This document shows positions 49,271 to 56,290 of a DNA stretch of 56,290 bases, one piece after another. The notes under the pieces were generated by a model. That model did not search any database, was not told the origin of the DNA, and was given only the letters and a program-made list of their open reading frames with translations. Each line of letters opens with the position of its first letter. Within the stretch, counting starts at the first letter, position 1. The translations under genes were made by a program, and so were the position numbers. Origin of the DNA: a virus; IMG/VR virus record IMGVR_UViG_3300020469_003527, positions 1-56,290 of that record; one strand, 5' to 3'.

Positions 49271-51561
49271 ATTATTTTTGATAAAAATACTCTGTTAGTT
49301 AATCTTCCCTTATTCATCTTTTTGAACGCTGAAGTAATTTTTCTAATAGAATCTTCAGAACTAACTAACTCATCAAGGCTATCATTCTCTAAATTCAAAG
49401 CAGTAGTAGGAATTATGATTACTTCATCATATCCAAAATTATATACTGAAGTTTGTTTTTTTGCTCTAAACTCTTTAATTGGGTCTACATCAGAGCCATA
49501 AGTATAAACTTTAATACCATGTCTTCTAAAACAATTTTCTATCTCATATGCTTTATTAGGAATGATAAAGAAGTTGATGATTGTAGAATTTGTTCTATCT
49601 CTTAATCTATCAACAATTGTAGGAGTTATACCTTTCTCATGAGTCTTGTATATCTTGCCAGACTTACTATCTTTAATGTATGAAACATTTTTTCCGATAG
49701 AAGGTTGAATACATTCTTGACTTCTCTCGTAGTTGGTTTCTGCATCATAGATAAAAGCATAATCAGAATCGTGACCATCACTAACAAATAGAGTAGTATG
49801 CTTTTCAATTCTGTTATCAGTCTTAAACTTGTTAATCATCTTAACAGCACCACCTATAAGTATGTTTAATGGAGTGCCTCCTAATGAGAAGTTCCAATAC
49901 CAGTTGTTATAGTAGCGATGCTTATCAAAAACTGAATGAACGCTAACACTATTTCTGTTGATTAGTTTGTTATAGTTAAGAGATAAATGAGCAACATCTA
50001 ATAAATCATCAGTCATTTTTCTATATTGAGTGTTTGTCATTTTACTAGACAAAATATTCATCATAAAAATATTACTCATATCATCTCTAAACTGTAGGTC
50101 ATTATCTTTATACTTAAGACCAGATTTGTTTGCCATTTCATTTCTATCAATATTAAACTCTGCATCTAGTTTTCCATTTCCAGTAGTGAAAGTATGTACT
50201 TCAAAAGGTATACTTACTTTTCTTAAGAAGTGTGTAACTGTAACTAATTGCTCAATCGTAGGCTTAATTAAATCATGCATGGAGCCAGATAAATCTAGAA
50301 ACAAAGTAACGCCATGATTTTTTCCCTCAGGCGTAATTCCAATTTTACGAAAAATATCATCATTGAATTTGTAGCTATGTAACTTATTAGGATTGATAGA
50401 ACCTGTATTAGCTACTTGTGTTCTTTTATATTCTGCCGCCTTTTTCCTCATCTCAAATTCTTTTACAAGATAATTGATGGCAGACTTATTTTCCTTTTCA
50501 AATCTTAGTAATGTATTTTCGTTAGAATATCTTTTCTTAACATCATAGTACTCATCTCTAAGAAGTTTAACTTTTTTCCAAGGTATAATCATGCTACTAA
50601 TATCATACTCAGGAAATACAGCGTTTGTTATTTCTTTGTCGCTTGTAGCATCAACTAGAGATTGTGAAAAAGAAGTATCAGTATGAGATACTACTTCGCT
50701 ATGGTCATAGCCTTTACTATATGATGTTTCTTGAGTTTGCTCAACATCTTCTTCAATATCATCATTTGAATTAGATATGCTACTGGAAGAAGTATCTTCA
50801 GTTTGCTCATCGGAACTTTCGTCAGACTCATCAGAATTTTCATCAGACTCCTCAGAGTCATCAAAACTTTCAGTAGACTCATCAGAACCTTTACCTTCTA
50901 ACTGATTATCATCTCCATCTTCATCTTCATCTTCAAAGTCTAAATCATCATCAGCCATTTGTTGAGCAAGTTCTTCTTCTTTTTGCTCTTGCTCTTTTTT
51001 ACAGTAATCATAAATTTCTTGAGATAAAGAAATAACTTCATCTTCATTACATACTGAAACACGGTCAACAAAAACTTGCTCTTCATCAGTAAAGTTTACG
51101 TTGAAGTTAATTCCTAATTTAAATCTAAGATTGATTCTATCAATTAAAAGAAAGTCGTTAGGATTTTTTCCATTGAGTTTAAAAAAATCTCTATCCATAA
51201 AATCTTGATAACCTTTTATCATTACTTTAGCGAGACCTGGATAATCTTCTTTTATTAATCTTTCTATTCTTGCATCTTCAACAACATTAACAAAACTTTT
51301 TATCTTAGAATCAACATATGTGTACTTATTATTGTCAATGTGAGATGGGTCGAATGACCATGTAGTAGGAGTATATTTTGCATGAGAACTTTCATGACCT
51401 CCTAAAGTATCTTCCATAGCAGGAGTCATATCATCAAACTCAGGCATAGTAATTGTTCTAGTCTTTATATTGAATGAAGCAGTATCAACTTTTTTACGAA
51501 CTACGTTAATATTCTCTTCAGAAAATAATTTATAAAGAATGTTTTTTTGCTCTAAATTCAT
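49255..51561 (-). CDS. CobT-like VWA protein with HExxH motif
   Basis: 768 residues from the ATG at 51561; an ATG at 51591 coincides with the predicted transcript start and lacks a ribosome-binding site. The N-terminal domain has TLGGHESSHAKYTPTTWSF, an HExxH-type metal motif. An acidic Ser/Asp/Glu-rich linker follows (about residues 205-275). The C-terminal VWA domain carries the MIDAS motif FLDLSGSMHDL (DxSxS) and TTLFVSDGHDSDYAF. It pairs with the AAA+ gene downstream, the AAA/VWA arrangement of CobS/CobT and MoxR systems. Confidence 0.85.
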   Translation of the reverse strand: MNLEQKNILYKLFSEENINVVRKKVDTASFNIKTRTITMPEFDDMTPAMEDTLGGHESSHAKYTPTTWSFDPSHIDNNKYTYVDSKIKSFVNVVEDARIERLIKEDYPGLAKVMIKGYQDFMDRDFFKLNGKNPNDFLLIDRINLRFKLGINFNVNFTDEEQVFVDRVSVCNEDEVISLSQEIYDYCKKEQEQKEEELAQQMADDDLDFEDEDEDGDDNQLEGKGSDESTESFDDSEESDENSDESDESSDEQTEDTSSSSISNSNDDIEEDVEQTQETSYSKGYDHSEVVSHTDTSFSQSLVDATSDKEITNAVFPEYDISSMIIPWKKVKLLRDEYYDVKKRYSNENTLLRFEKENKSAINYLVKEFEMRKKAAEYKRTQVANTGSINPNKLHSYKFNDDIFRKIGITPEGKNHGVTLFLDLSGSMHDLIKPTIEQLVTVTHFLRKVSIPFEVHTFTTGNGKLDAEFNIDRNEMANKSGLKYKDNDLQFRDDMSNIFMMNILSSKMTNTQYRKMTDDLLDVAHLSLNYNKLINRNSVSVHSVFDKHRYYNNWYWNFSLGGTPLNILIGGAVKMINKFKTDNRIEKHTTLFVSDGHDSDYAFIYDAETNYERSQECIQPSIGKNVSYIKDSKSGKIYKTHEKGITPTIVDRLRDRTNSTIINFFIIPNKAYEIENCFRRHGIKVYTYGSDVDPIKEFRAKKQTSVYNFGYDEVIIIPTTALNLENDSLDELVSSEDSIRKITSAFKKMNKGRLTNRVFLSKIIENVA

Positions 51562-51597
51562 ATTGTTTTTTCTCTCGTTTGTTGTTGTCATATAGAT

Positions 51598-51625
51598 ATA
51601 TTATCATAGCTAGACATAAATGCAA
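51598..51625 (-). promoter_or_regulatory. Sigma70-like promoter for the VWA gene
   Basis: Minus strand TTGCAT (51625-51620), a 16-base spacer, TAATAT (51603-51598). The predicted start near 51591 leaves about 30 bases before the ATG at 51561. The 16-base spacing is the same as for the CobS-like promoter. Confidence 0.55.
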
Positions 51626-51656
51626 CAACTTTTTTACAATATGTGTAAAAACAACA

Positions 51657-52163
51657 CTATTTTTTAAGTTTTCTCTTTAAAATCATACGTTTTCGTAAAC
51701 CTCTTTCACTTTCAAACTTATGAGCAACATTTGTAAAGACTTGGCCTTTCAGATGGTCATACTCATGCAATACTACTCTAGCAGTCATTCCTGTAAAAGT
51801 ATTTGTCATTGTATTTCCATTCTCATCTTCATATCTAATCTTAACAGCATCAGGTCTTTTTACTTTTAAAAACAACAAAGGAAAACTTAAACAACCTTCT
51901 TGCATTGAAACTTTGTTTTCAGATATGTCTACAATTCTAGGATTAAAAAATGCACATGGAGTTTCATCTTCAACTCTTACAACAAATACTTTATATGATA
52001 GACCTACTTGATTAGCTGACAGACCTAATCCTTTATTATGAATCATAGTCTCATTTAAATCTTTAGCTAATTCTATTGGGTCAGTTTGAGGATTTTCAAA
52101 ATTAAAATCTTCACACTCTTTAAATAATATTGAATTTGTTTCTTTCACTAAATTTAATTTCAT
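51657..52163 (-). CDS. def: Peptide deformylase
   Basis: 168 residues with all three PDF motifs: GLGLSANQVG (GxGxAAxQ-type), EGCLSFP (EGCLS) and HEYDHLKG (HExxH metal and catalytic residues). It removes the formyl group from nascent proteins using Fe2+ or Zn2+. Phage deformylases are known from marine phages; in cyanophages they favour photosystem turnover, but no photosynthesis gene is seen here, so another translational demand is likely. Confidence 0.93.
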   Translation of the reverse strand: MKLNLVKETNSILFKECEDFNFENPQTDPIELAKDLNETMIHNKGLGLSANQVGLSYKVFVVRVEDETPCAFFNPRIVDISENKVSMQEGCLSFPLLFLKVKRPDAVKIRYEDENGNTMTNTFTGMTARVVLHEYDHLKGQVFTNVAHKFESERGLRKRMILKRKLKK

Positions 52164-52177
52164 AATATACCTTTTAT

Positions 52178-52771
52178 CTATTTACCAATTTTAGCATTTA
52201 CTTTTCTATGTTTATTCCACGCAACAAAACCTGCCAATCTTAAAGAGTAATATGCTAAGTAGTTCATTAAAAAGAATCCATTTATTTCTATGTTAATATC
52301 TCTAAAAATTTCATCTGCTTTTTTTTGAGATACAATTCCCATTGTATCTTTTTTATTTGCTTTTAGCAACGTCTGATATTTGTAAGCATAATCATGTATT
52401 AAACCTCCTATCAAAAGAACTCCTACAGGAGATAAAAAGGTATGTAAAAATTTAGGTATACTTGCTCCATCAAATTTAAAGCCTGCTGGTATTACATATC
52501 TTCTACCTTTTAGTGTGTAAGTAAAATCTTTCACTACTTCCCAATGTCTAACGCCAAATATCCACATGAGAATCATTTTAAAAAATCCTTTACCTTTCGT
52601 TTTTATAGGTATAGGTTTCATGTGCGGAAAAACTGTATATTTAAAATTTATTCTATTATCTATTTTTTTATCAAATAGATTAACTAAAAATCCTATTGCA
52701 ATTAAAACAATTAAAACTGTCCATTGCCAGAAGTCTACAGCTAAAGATATTATAAATTCATTTATTTCCAT
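52178..52771 (-). CDS. DUF1353 protein with N-terminal membrane helix
   Basis: 197 residues. One N-terminal hydrophobic helix (WQWTVLIVLIAIGFLVNLF) and a C-terminal domain with VIPAGFKFDGASIPKFLHTF, then LIGGLIHDYAYKYQTLL, the signature of DUF1353 proteins of phages and bacteria (D-G-A-S-I-P, H-D-x-x-Y). Function unknown; the family is often near lysis or tail genes. Confidence 0.75.
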   Translation of the reverse strand: MEINEFIISLAVDFWQWTVLIVLIAIGFLVNLFDKKIDNRINFKYTVFPHMKPIPIKTKGKGFFKMILMWIFGVRHWEVVKDFTYTLKGRRYVIPAGFKFDGASIPKFLHTFLSPVGVLLIGGLIHDYAYKYQTLLKANKKDTMGIVSQKKADEIFRDINIEINGFFLMNYLAYYSLRLAGFVAWNKHRKVNAKIGK

Positions 52772-53171
52772 CTATCATCTTTCTATTTTTTAAATGTTGT
52801 TCTTGTATATCTTCTTTTGACTGACCATAATATTTTACTGCATGATGTTTTTCTACCATCATCTCATTCAGAGATTGATTATTACAGCTAGATAATATAA
52901 AATCTCCTAACACTCTTCCATATTTACCAACTCCATCTTTCATAGTTTTTAAAACTTGACTACTTTCTATTGGCATCATTTCTAATACAAAATTTTTAGA
53001 TGCAAGACCGTATTTTTTTTCTTCTTTATCGCTTGTTCTAGATTCAGGTGCATCTATTCCATACAAACGCACTCTTTCTTTTTTTATCCATATTCCAAAC
53101 CCAAGGTCAATATCTACATCTACTGTATCGCCGTCAACAACTTTAACTATTTTACAATTATATTCATACAT
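52758..53171 (-). CDS. Staphylococcal-nuclease-like (thermonuclease) protein
   Basis: 137 residues. CKIVKVVDGDTVDVDIDLGF and RVRLYGIDAPESRT give the calcium-binding Asp residues and catalytic Arg of the SNase fold, and the KYGRVLGDF segment the second Arg region. No signal peptide is visible, so it acts in the cytoplasm if active. Possible role: host DNA degradation. It overlaps the DUF1353 gene by 14 bases. Confidence 0.85.
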   Translation of the reverse strand: MYEYNCKIVKVVDGDTVDVDIDLGFGIWIKKERVRLYGIDAPESRTSDKEEKKYGLASKNFVLEMMPIESSQVLKTMKDGVGKYGRVLGDFILSSCNNQSLNEMMVEKHHAVKYYGQSKEDIQEQHLKNRKMIDGNK

Positions 53172-53175
53172 ATTT

Positions 53176-53478
53176 TTACTTTGCGTCCTTTAGATACTCA
53201 GCTAAATTTTCTATATCAGTATCACTTAAAGGTTTAGCCATCATTATCATTAGTGCTGAGTTAGGTCCTATTTCTTTTCCACTCCGATAAGTTTTTAATT
53301 TATCAATAGTGTATTCTACTGAATTTCCAGATACTTTAGGATAACTTGCCATACCCATTCCAGCTGGACCATGACATTGTTTACAATTCATTTTAAATTT
53401 AGATTCACCTAATTTAGAATTTCCTGCCATTACAAAATTTGAAAAACAAAGTAATACTATTAACAATAATTTTTTCAT
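53176..53478 (-). CDS. Exported c-type cytochrome (class I, c4/c553-like)
   Basis: 100 residues from the ATG at 53478 with AAAGGAG nine bases upstream; an upstream in-frame GTG lies in the ErpA gene. A signal peptide (KKLLLIVLLCFSNFVMA, cleavage near residue 18) precedes one haem-binding motif, CKQCH at 32-36, followed by GPAGMG. A Met-rich segment SALMIMMAKPLS (likely axial Met) and DTDIENLAEYLKD match cytochrome c4/c553 half-domains. A monohaem electron carrier in the periplasm, needing host haem attachment. Cytochromes c are very rare in phage. Confidence 0.9.
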   Translation of the reverse strand: MKKLLLIVLLCFSNFVMAGNSKLGESKFKMNCKQCHGPAGMGMASYPKVSGNSVEYTIDKLKTYRSGKEIGPNSALMIMMAKPLSDTDIENLAEYLKDAK

Positions 53479-53488
53479 TATATCTCCT

Positions 53489-53914
53489 TTAACCGTATGC
53501 AAAACTTGAACCACAACCACAAGTAGATGTTGCTTGTGGGTTACGAATTACAAAAGTTGACCCCTGTAAATCATCTTTATAATCTATTTCAGCACCCATT
53601 ACATATTGATAACTCATTGCATCAACTACTACATTTGCACCATGTTGATTAACCTTTGTATCATCATCTTCAAGTTTTTCAGCAAATGCAAATCCATATT
53701 GAAATCCAGAACAACCGCCACCTTGAACAAATATTCTTAAGCCAGTCGCATCTTTCTCTTCACTTATCAAAGACTTTATCTTTTTAGCGGCCTCTTTTGT
53801 TACATGAAACGGATCTGGTGCTTTATCAGTTGTACTTGCATCGGCAAAATCTATCAACGCATCAGCATCAGACCTCTCTTCTTTTTTCTTTCTTGATAAT
53901 AATTTACTAAACAT
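53489..53914 (-). CDS. erpA: A-type Fe-S carrier (ErpA-like)
   Basis: 141 residues. [40 protein letters not shown] and [12 protein letters not shown] match ErpA strongly; the three cysteine ligands are Cys68, Cys132 and Cys134. An extra basic-then-acidic N-terminal extension of about 33 residues (starting [18 protein letters not shown]) is absent from bacterial ErpA. It delivers Fe-S clusters to target proteins. It is coupled to iscU by a TAATG overlap and followed by the cytochrome gene. Confidence 0.93.
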   Translation of the reverse strand: MFSKLLSRKKKEERSDADALIDFADASTTDKAPDPFHVTKEAAKKIKSLISEEKDATGLRIFVQGGGCSGFQYGFAFAEKLEDDDTKVNQHGANVVVDAMSYQYVMGAEIDYKDDLQGSTFVIRNPQATSTCGCGSSFAYG

Positions 53915-54315
53915 TATAAAATCTCCTGTTTAACTTCAATCTTTTTTTTCTTGTAATTATCTATTGCAGACCTAACGGCATCTTCAGCTAATATACTACA
54001 ATGTATTTTTACAGGAGGTAAACACAACTCTTTAGCTATCTCTGTATTTTTTATCTCCTCTGCGTGTTCTATGCTTCTACCTTTAATCCATTCTGTAACT
54101 AAACTACTACTTGCAATAGCACTACCACAACCATAAGTTTTAAACTTAGCATCTTCTATGATGCCTTCATCACTAACTTTAATTTGTAATTTCATTACAT
54201 CACCACATGCTGGAGCCCCAACCATTCCAGTTCCAACATTAGGGTCGCTCTTATCCATTGACCCTACATTTCTAGGGTTTTCATAATGGTCTATAACTTT
54301 ATCGCTGTAAGCCAT
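53914..54315 (-). CDS. iscU: Fe-S cluster scaffold protein IscU
   Basis: 133 residues with every functional residue of bacterial IscU at standard numbers: Cys37 and Asp39 in GAPACGDVM, Cys63 in [10 protein letters not shown], His105 and Cys106 in [10 protein letters not shown], plus the HscA-recognition motif LPPVK at 99-103. It assembles [2Fe-2S] clusters using sulfur from host IscS and is a substrate of host HscA. AGGAG precedes the start. First gene of an iscU-erpA-cytochrome unit. Confidence 0.95.
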   Translation of the reverse strand: MAYSDKVIDHYENPRNVGSMDKSDPNVGTGMVGAPACGDVMKLQIKVSDEGIIEDAKFKTYGCGSAIASSSLVTEWIKGRSIEHAEEIKNTEIAKELCLPPVKIHCSILAEDAVRSAIDNYKKKKIEVKQEIL

Positions 54316-54316
54316 A

Positions 54317-54631
54317 TTATCTCCTTAAAACATTCATTACTGAAGGGCACCCGAATCCAGGTCCTACGTTATTGTTTTCAACACGATATTCTCTTTTACG
54401 GGTTTTAGGATTAAATTTTAGAGGACATCTGTATATACAATTAAATCCTCCGTCACTTCTTCTTTTTCTTTCTGTTATATAACAGTTTATAGAATCTTTA
54501 CGAGCCTTTTCTCTTTCTGCTTTAGCTTTTCTTTCTTGTCGTTTAGCTTCTACTGGGTCTATTCCTCTAGGAGGTGGAACAGCACTTGTGGAAAAACTAA
54601 ACAAAAGTAGTAATAATAATATCTTTTTCAT
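54317..54631 (-). CDS. Exported Cys-rich basic protein
   Basis: 104 residues with a signal peptide (MKKILLLLLLFSFSTSA). The mature part is basic, with VEAKRQERKAKAEREKARKD then cysteines in NCYITERK, NCIYRCPLKF and FGCPSVM, able to form two disulfides. Similar exported Cys proteins lie in the plus-strand island. Function unknown. One base from the iscU start. Confidence 0.6.
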   Translation of the reverse strand: MKKILLLLLLFSFSTSAVPPPRGIDPVEAKRQERKAKAEREKARKDSINCYITERKRRSDGGFNCIYRCPLKFNPKTRKREYRVENNNVGPGFGCPSVMNVLRR

Positions 54632-54649
54632 ATTACTATTTAGCTTTTA

Positions 54650-55411
54650 TTAAGCTACGTTCCAAATTAATGCTCCCTTTTTACCTCTTGCTTTTACAAA
54701 CTCCCAGACTTTAGCATCATAATAAGGCTCTGAAGAATAAGGAGGCATTTTATCCTCACTAACTACTTTATCGTAAGCGTAAGGAGATTTTATAACTTCA
54801 GCCCTACCTTTCTCATAGTCACTCATTTTATGACCAATTTGTACTGCATAAGCTGGTACATTCGGAAATGCTAGTTGTAGACCTCTATTTAAAGTACCGC
54901 TAGATGCTACTGTCCAAATCTCTGTAGGTTCTACCGAAAGACTTCTTGCGACTTTTATAATAGACCCTAAAACTGTAGGGTGTTCAAGACCAAGAGGTAA
55001 TACTTTACGATTCGTTGTGTCTTCTTCGTAATATCTTTTTGCTTTTGCTTTTGTGACATTTAACATTCCGTTTGCCACCCAATGTATTTCACCATTCATG
55101 TCTAAAACTTTTTGTTGATGCCATGTTGGAGTTTTTCTTTTTGCCATAAAAAAAGTTGCTTTTTTATTATATTTGTTACAAACATAAGTTAAAGAAATAG
55201 GTCCCCAACCAACTTTATTTGCTCCTCCGAAAACCCATTCATTACCTTCAGTTTTTATAAGATAATCTATAAATCTTATCTTACTTCCATATTCCAACAT
55301 ATCATCACGCACAACAAAAAATCCATTATGATTTTCAATAATTGGAGTAGGATTAGGGTCATTCCAATCGCTAACTGTACTTAAATAATATTCAGCCGAT
55401 AAGAGACTCAT
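54650..55411 (-). CDS. PLP-dependent fold-type-II enzyme, ACC deaminase/D-cysteine desulfhydrase-like
   Basis: 253 residues from the ATG at 55411, preceded by ACAGGAG; an upstream ATG is less likely. FFVVRDDMLEYGSKIRFIDY mirrors the RDDxxxxGGNKxRKL start of the family with its Lys, and GANKVGWGPISLTYVCNKYN the TxGxxxSNHxxAxA region. TVASSGTLNRGLQLAFPNV resembles the glycine-rich phosphate-binding loop. The Asn of SN and one Gly are missing, so activity is uncertain. Proximity to iscU/erpA raises the idea of a sulfur-supplying desulfhydrase, but an unrelated phage role is just as possible. Confidence 0.5.
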   Translation of the reverse strand: MSLLSAEYYLSTVSDWNDPNPTPIIENHNGFFVVRDDMLEYGSKIRFIDYLIKTEGNEWVFGGANKVGWGPISLTYVCNKYNKKATFFMAKRKTPTWHQQKVLDMNGEIHWVANGMLNVTKAKAKRYYEEDTTNRKVLPLGLEHPTVLGSIIKVARSLSVEPTEIWTVASSGTLNRGLQLAFPNVPAYAVQIGHKMSDYEKGRAEVIKSPYAYDKVVSEDKMPPYSSEPYYDAKVWEFVKARGKKGALIWNVA

Positions 55412-56279
55412 GCAAACTCCTGTCAACTATTACATCAACCACTAAATGAATTCGTTCTTCACTTCCTTTGTTTATAGCTTGATGTGGTTTTCTTGTATCA
55501 AGAAACCACACTTCTCCTTTAGACATATGAATTTTTTGAGGAACACCTTTAGTATTCCATACTGTAAAATTTGCTTCAAGATTTGTTTTTATAGGTAAAT
55601 GTATTCGTGCTAACTTACCTAAAGACCCTCCTGAATCGGGGTCAACTTGGTCTGTATGTCTTTCAAGTTCTCCGCCGTTTGTTTTTAATTTCATAAATCT
55701 AACACGATGTATTTTATTTCCTAAACTATTACAAAAACTTTTTACTTCTGGAAAATATTCATATAGAGAAGTATCTTGCATTTCAAAATTTTCTTTTCTA
55801 TGTTCTTCTTTCCATTTTTTATTCATCTCTATGGGTTTAGTAATAAAAGATGGATCGTCAGTATATCCTCTAAGAGACAATGCAGACCAAGAATTATCTT
55901 TATTGTAGTTGCTGTAGTGATTTGTAAACTCTGGTAAAGTTTTAAGTTTATCGTGAATACTTTCTACTATATTGATATCAACATCTTTTATTTTTTTTAT
56001 ACTCAATTCTTCAGCGGCATCTACAACATTAAATTTTCTAGGAGTTCCTTTGTAATAAATTGTAAAAATTTCTCCATAAGTTGTAATTTTTGCTCCAACT
56101 CTAATAAAACTCAATTCTTCCGCAAGTTTAATATGCTGTTCATTTTCTGCCCATACATACAGCCAAGTATCTTGAGGAATTTTTTCTATTTCATTTTTTA
56201 AAGAATTTATATTACCTGACAATTTACCGACAGTAACATCTCCTTTTTTCTTTTCAGCTATTACAACATTACTATACAT
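55392..56279 (-). CDS. 2-oxoglutarate/Fe(II) oxygenase, aspartyl-hydroxylase-like
   Basis: 295 residues. The C-terminal half has the aspartyl/asparaginyl hydroxylase pattern: ELERHTDQVDPDSGGSLG (iron-binding HxD), ARIHLPIKTNLEANFTVWN, GEVWFLDTRKPHQAINKG (second His) and ERIHLVVDVIV. The N-terminal 80 residues (WLYVWAENEQHIKLAEELSF) look like a partial GNAT fold. Proteins of this type are frequent in marine T4-like phages. The natural substrate is unknown. Complete in the window; start 11 bases from the right edge. Confidence 0.8.
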   Translation of the reverse strand: MYSNVVIAEKKKGDVTVGKLSGNINSLKNEIEKIPQDTWLYVWAENEQHIKLAEELSFIRVGAKITTYGEIFTIYYKGTPRKFNVVDAAEELSIKKIKDVDINIVESIHDKLKTLPEFTNHYSNYNKDNSWSALSLRGYTDDPSFITKPIEMNKKWKEEHRKENFEMQDTSLYEYFPEVKSFCNSLGNKIHRVRFMKLKTNGGELERHTDQVDPDSGGSLGKLARIHLPIKTNLEANFTVWNTKGVPQKIHMSKGEVWFLDTRKPHQAINKGSEERIHLVVDVIVDRSLHESLIG

Positions 56280-56290
56280 TGTAATTTTAG

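Noticed and set aside
47974-51561. CobS/CobT as cobalamin biosynthesis
   Set aside because: No CobN large subunit or other cobalamin gene is in the window, and AAA/VWA pairs are used in many unrelated systems.
53479-53520. Upstream in-frame start for the cytochrome gene
   Set aside because: It would destroy the signal peptide by adding a non-hydrophobic leader and overlaps erpA; the ATG at 53478 has a strong ribosome-binding site.
1-56290. Long plus-strand ORFs of 60-138 codons opposite minus-strand genes
   Set aside because: They lie antisense to convincing genes, lack ribosome-binding sites, and are rich in Phe, Ser and Leu as expected of the complement of Lys/Glu-rich genes.
1-56290. tRNA genes, CRISPR arrays, transposons, attachment sites
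   Set aside because: No cloverleaf-like segment with CCA-compatible stem, no regular spaced repeats and no transposase or integrase motifs were seen. The gaps are too small for most of these.

Overview
The window looks like part of the genome of an AT-rich, T4-type marine myovirus. It carries much of a T4-like replication set (gp43 polymerase, gp44/gp62 clamp loader, gp45 clamp, gp41 helicase, gp61 primase, UvsX, RNase H, RegA). It also carries genes common in marine T4-like phages of cyanobacteria and SAR11-like bacteria: phoH, hsp20, thyX, nrdA/nrdB, a CobS-like ATPase, peptide deformylase and proteins with repeated VELDEA motifs. No gene identifies the host. The NAD-dependent formate dehydrogenase and the ErpA/IscU genes suggest an aerobic proteobacterium, but that is inference. 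No tRNA, CRISPR array, transposon or integrase was seen. Almost every gene is on the minus strand and packed with ATGA or TAATG overlaps. The exception is a plus-strand island of six small genes at 13.4-15.1 kb. No gene-free stretch exceeds 300 bases.

Layout, left to right. 0-5.6 kb: a sugar module with an extended-SDR enzyme (cut by the edge), a thiamine-diphosphate enzyme, an RfbH-type dehydrase, two glycosyltransferase-like proteins and a methyltransferase. 5.6-13.3 kb: a RecB-like exonuclease, PhoH, RNase H and small phage and membrane proteins. 13.4-15.1 kb: the plus-strand island of membrane and exported proteins, one with an EF-hand. 15.1-19.5 kb: GH19 endolysin, formate dehydrogenase, a WavE-like protein, ClpP-like protease, RuvC-like resolvase and a zinc-ribbon peptide. 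19.5-25.0 kb: nucleotide metabolism and primase (NrdB, Mom-like protein, NrdA with a built-in glutaredoxin, ThyX, gp61). 25.0-36.4 kb: spanin pair, virion-type and VELDEA-repeat proteins, a GT17-like enzyme. 36.4-47.9 kb: replication core, RegA, Hsp20 and two small DNA-binding proteins. 48.0-51.6 kb: a MoxR-type AAA ATPase and VWA protein pair. 51.7-56.3 kb: peptide deformylase, nuclease, c-type cytochrome, ErpA, IscU, a PLP fold-II enzyme and a 2-oxoglutarate oxygenase.

The most unusual content is metabolic. (1) An RfbH-type [2Fe-2S]/PMP dehydrase beside an acetolactate-synthase-like enzyme and an SDR is the enzyme combination used to make the branched sugar yersiniose. (2) A complete NAD-dependent formate dehydrogenase keeps every catalytic residue I could check. 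(3) IscU and ErpA with all cluster ligands lie directly upstream of an exported cytochrome c. These could cooperate, with Fe-S supply to the dehydrase and NADH for sugar reduction, but that link is inference.

Regulation visible in the sequence: sigma70-like promoters ahead of the polymerase, CobS-like and CobT-like genes; T4-late-type TATAAATA elements ahead of hsp20 and a virion-type gene; and four intrinsic terminator hairpins that separate transcription units on the minus strand. Identifications rest on reading motifs by eye, with no database search.
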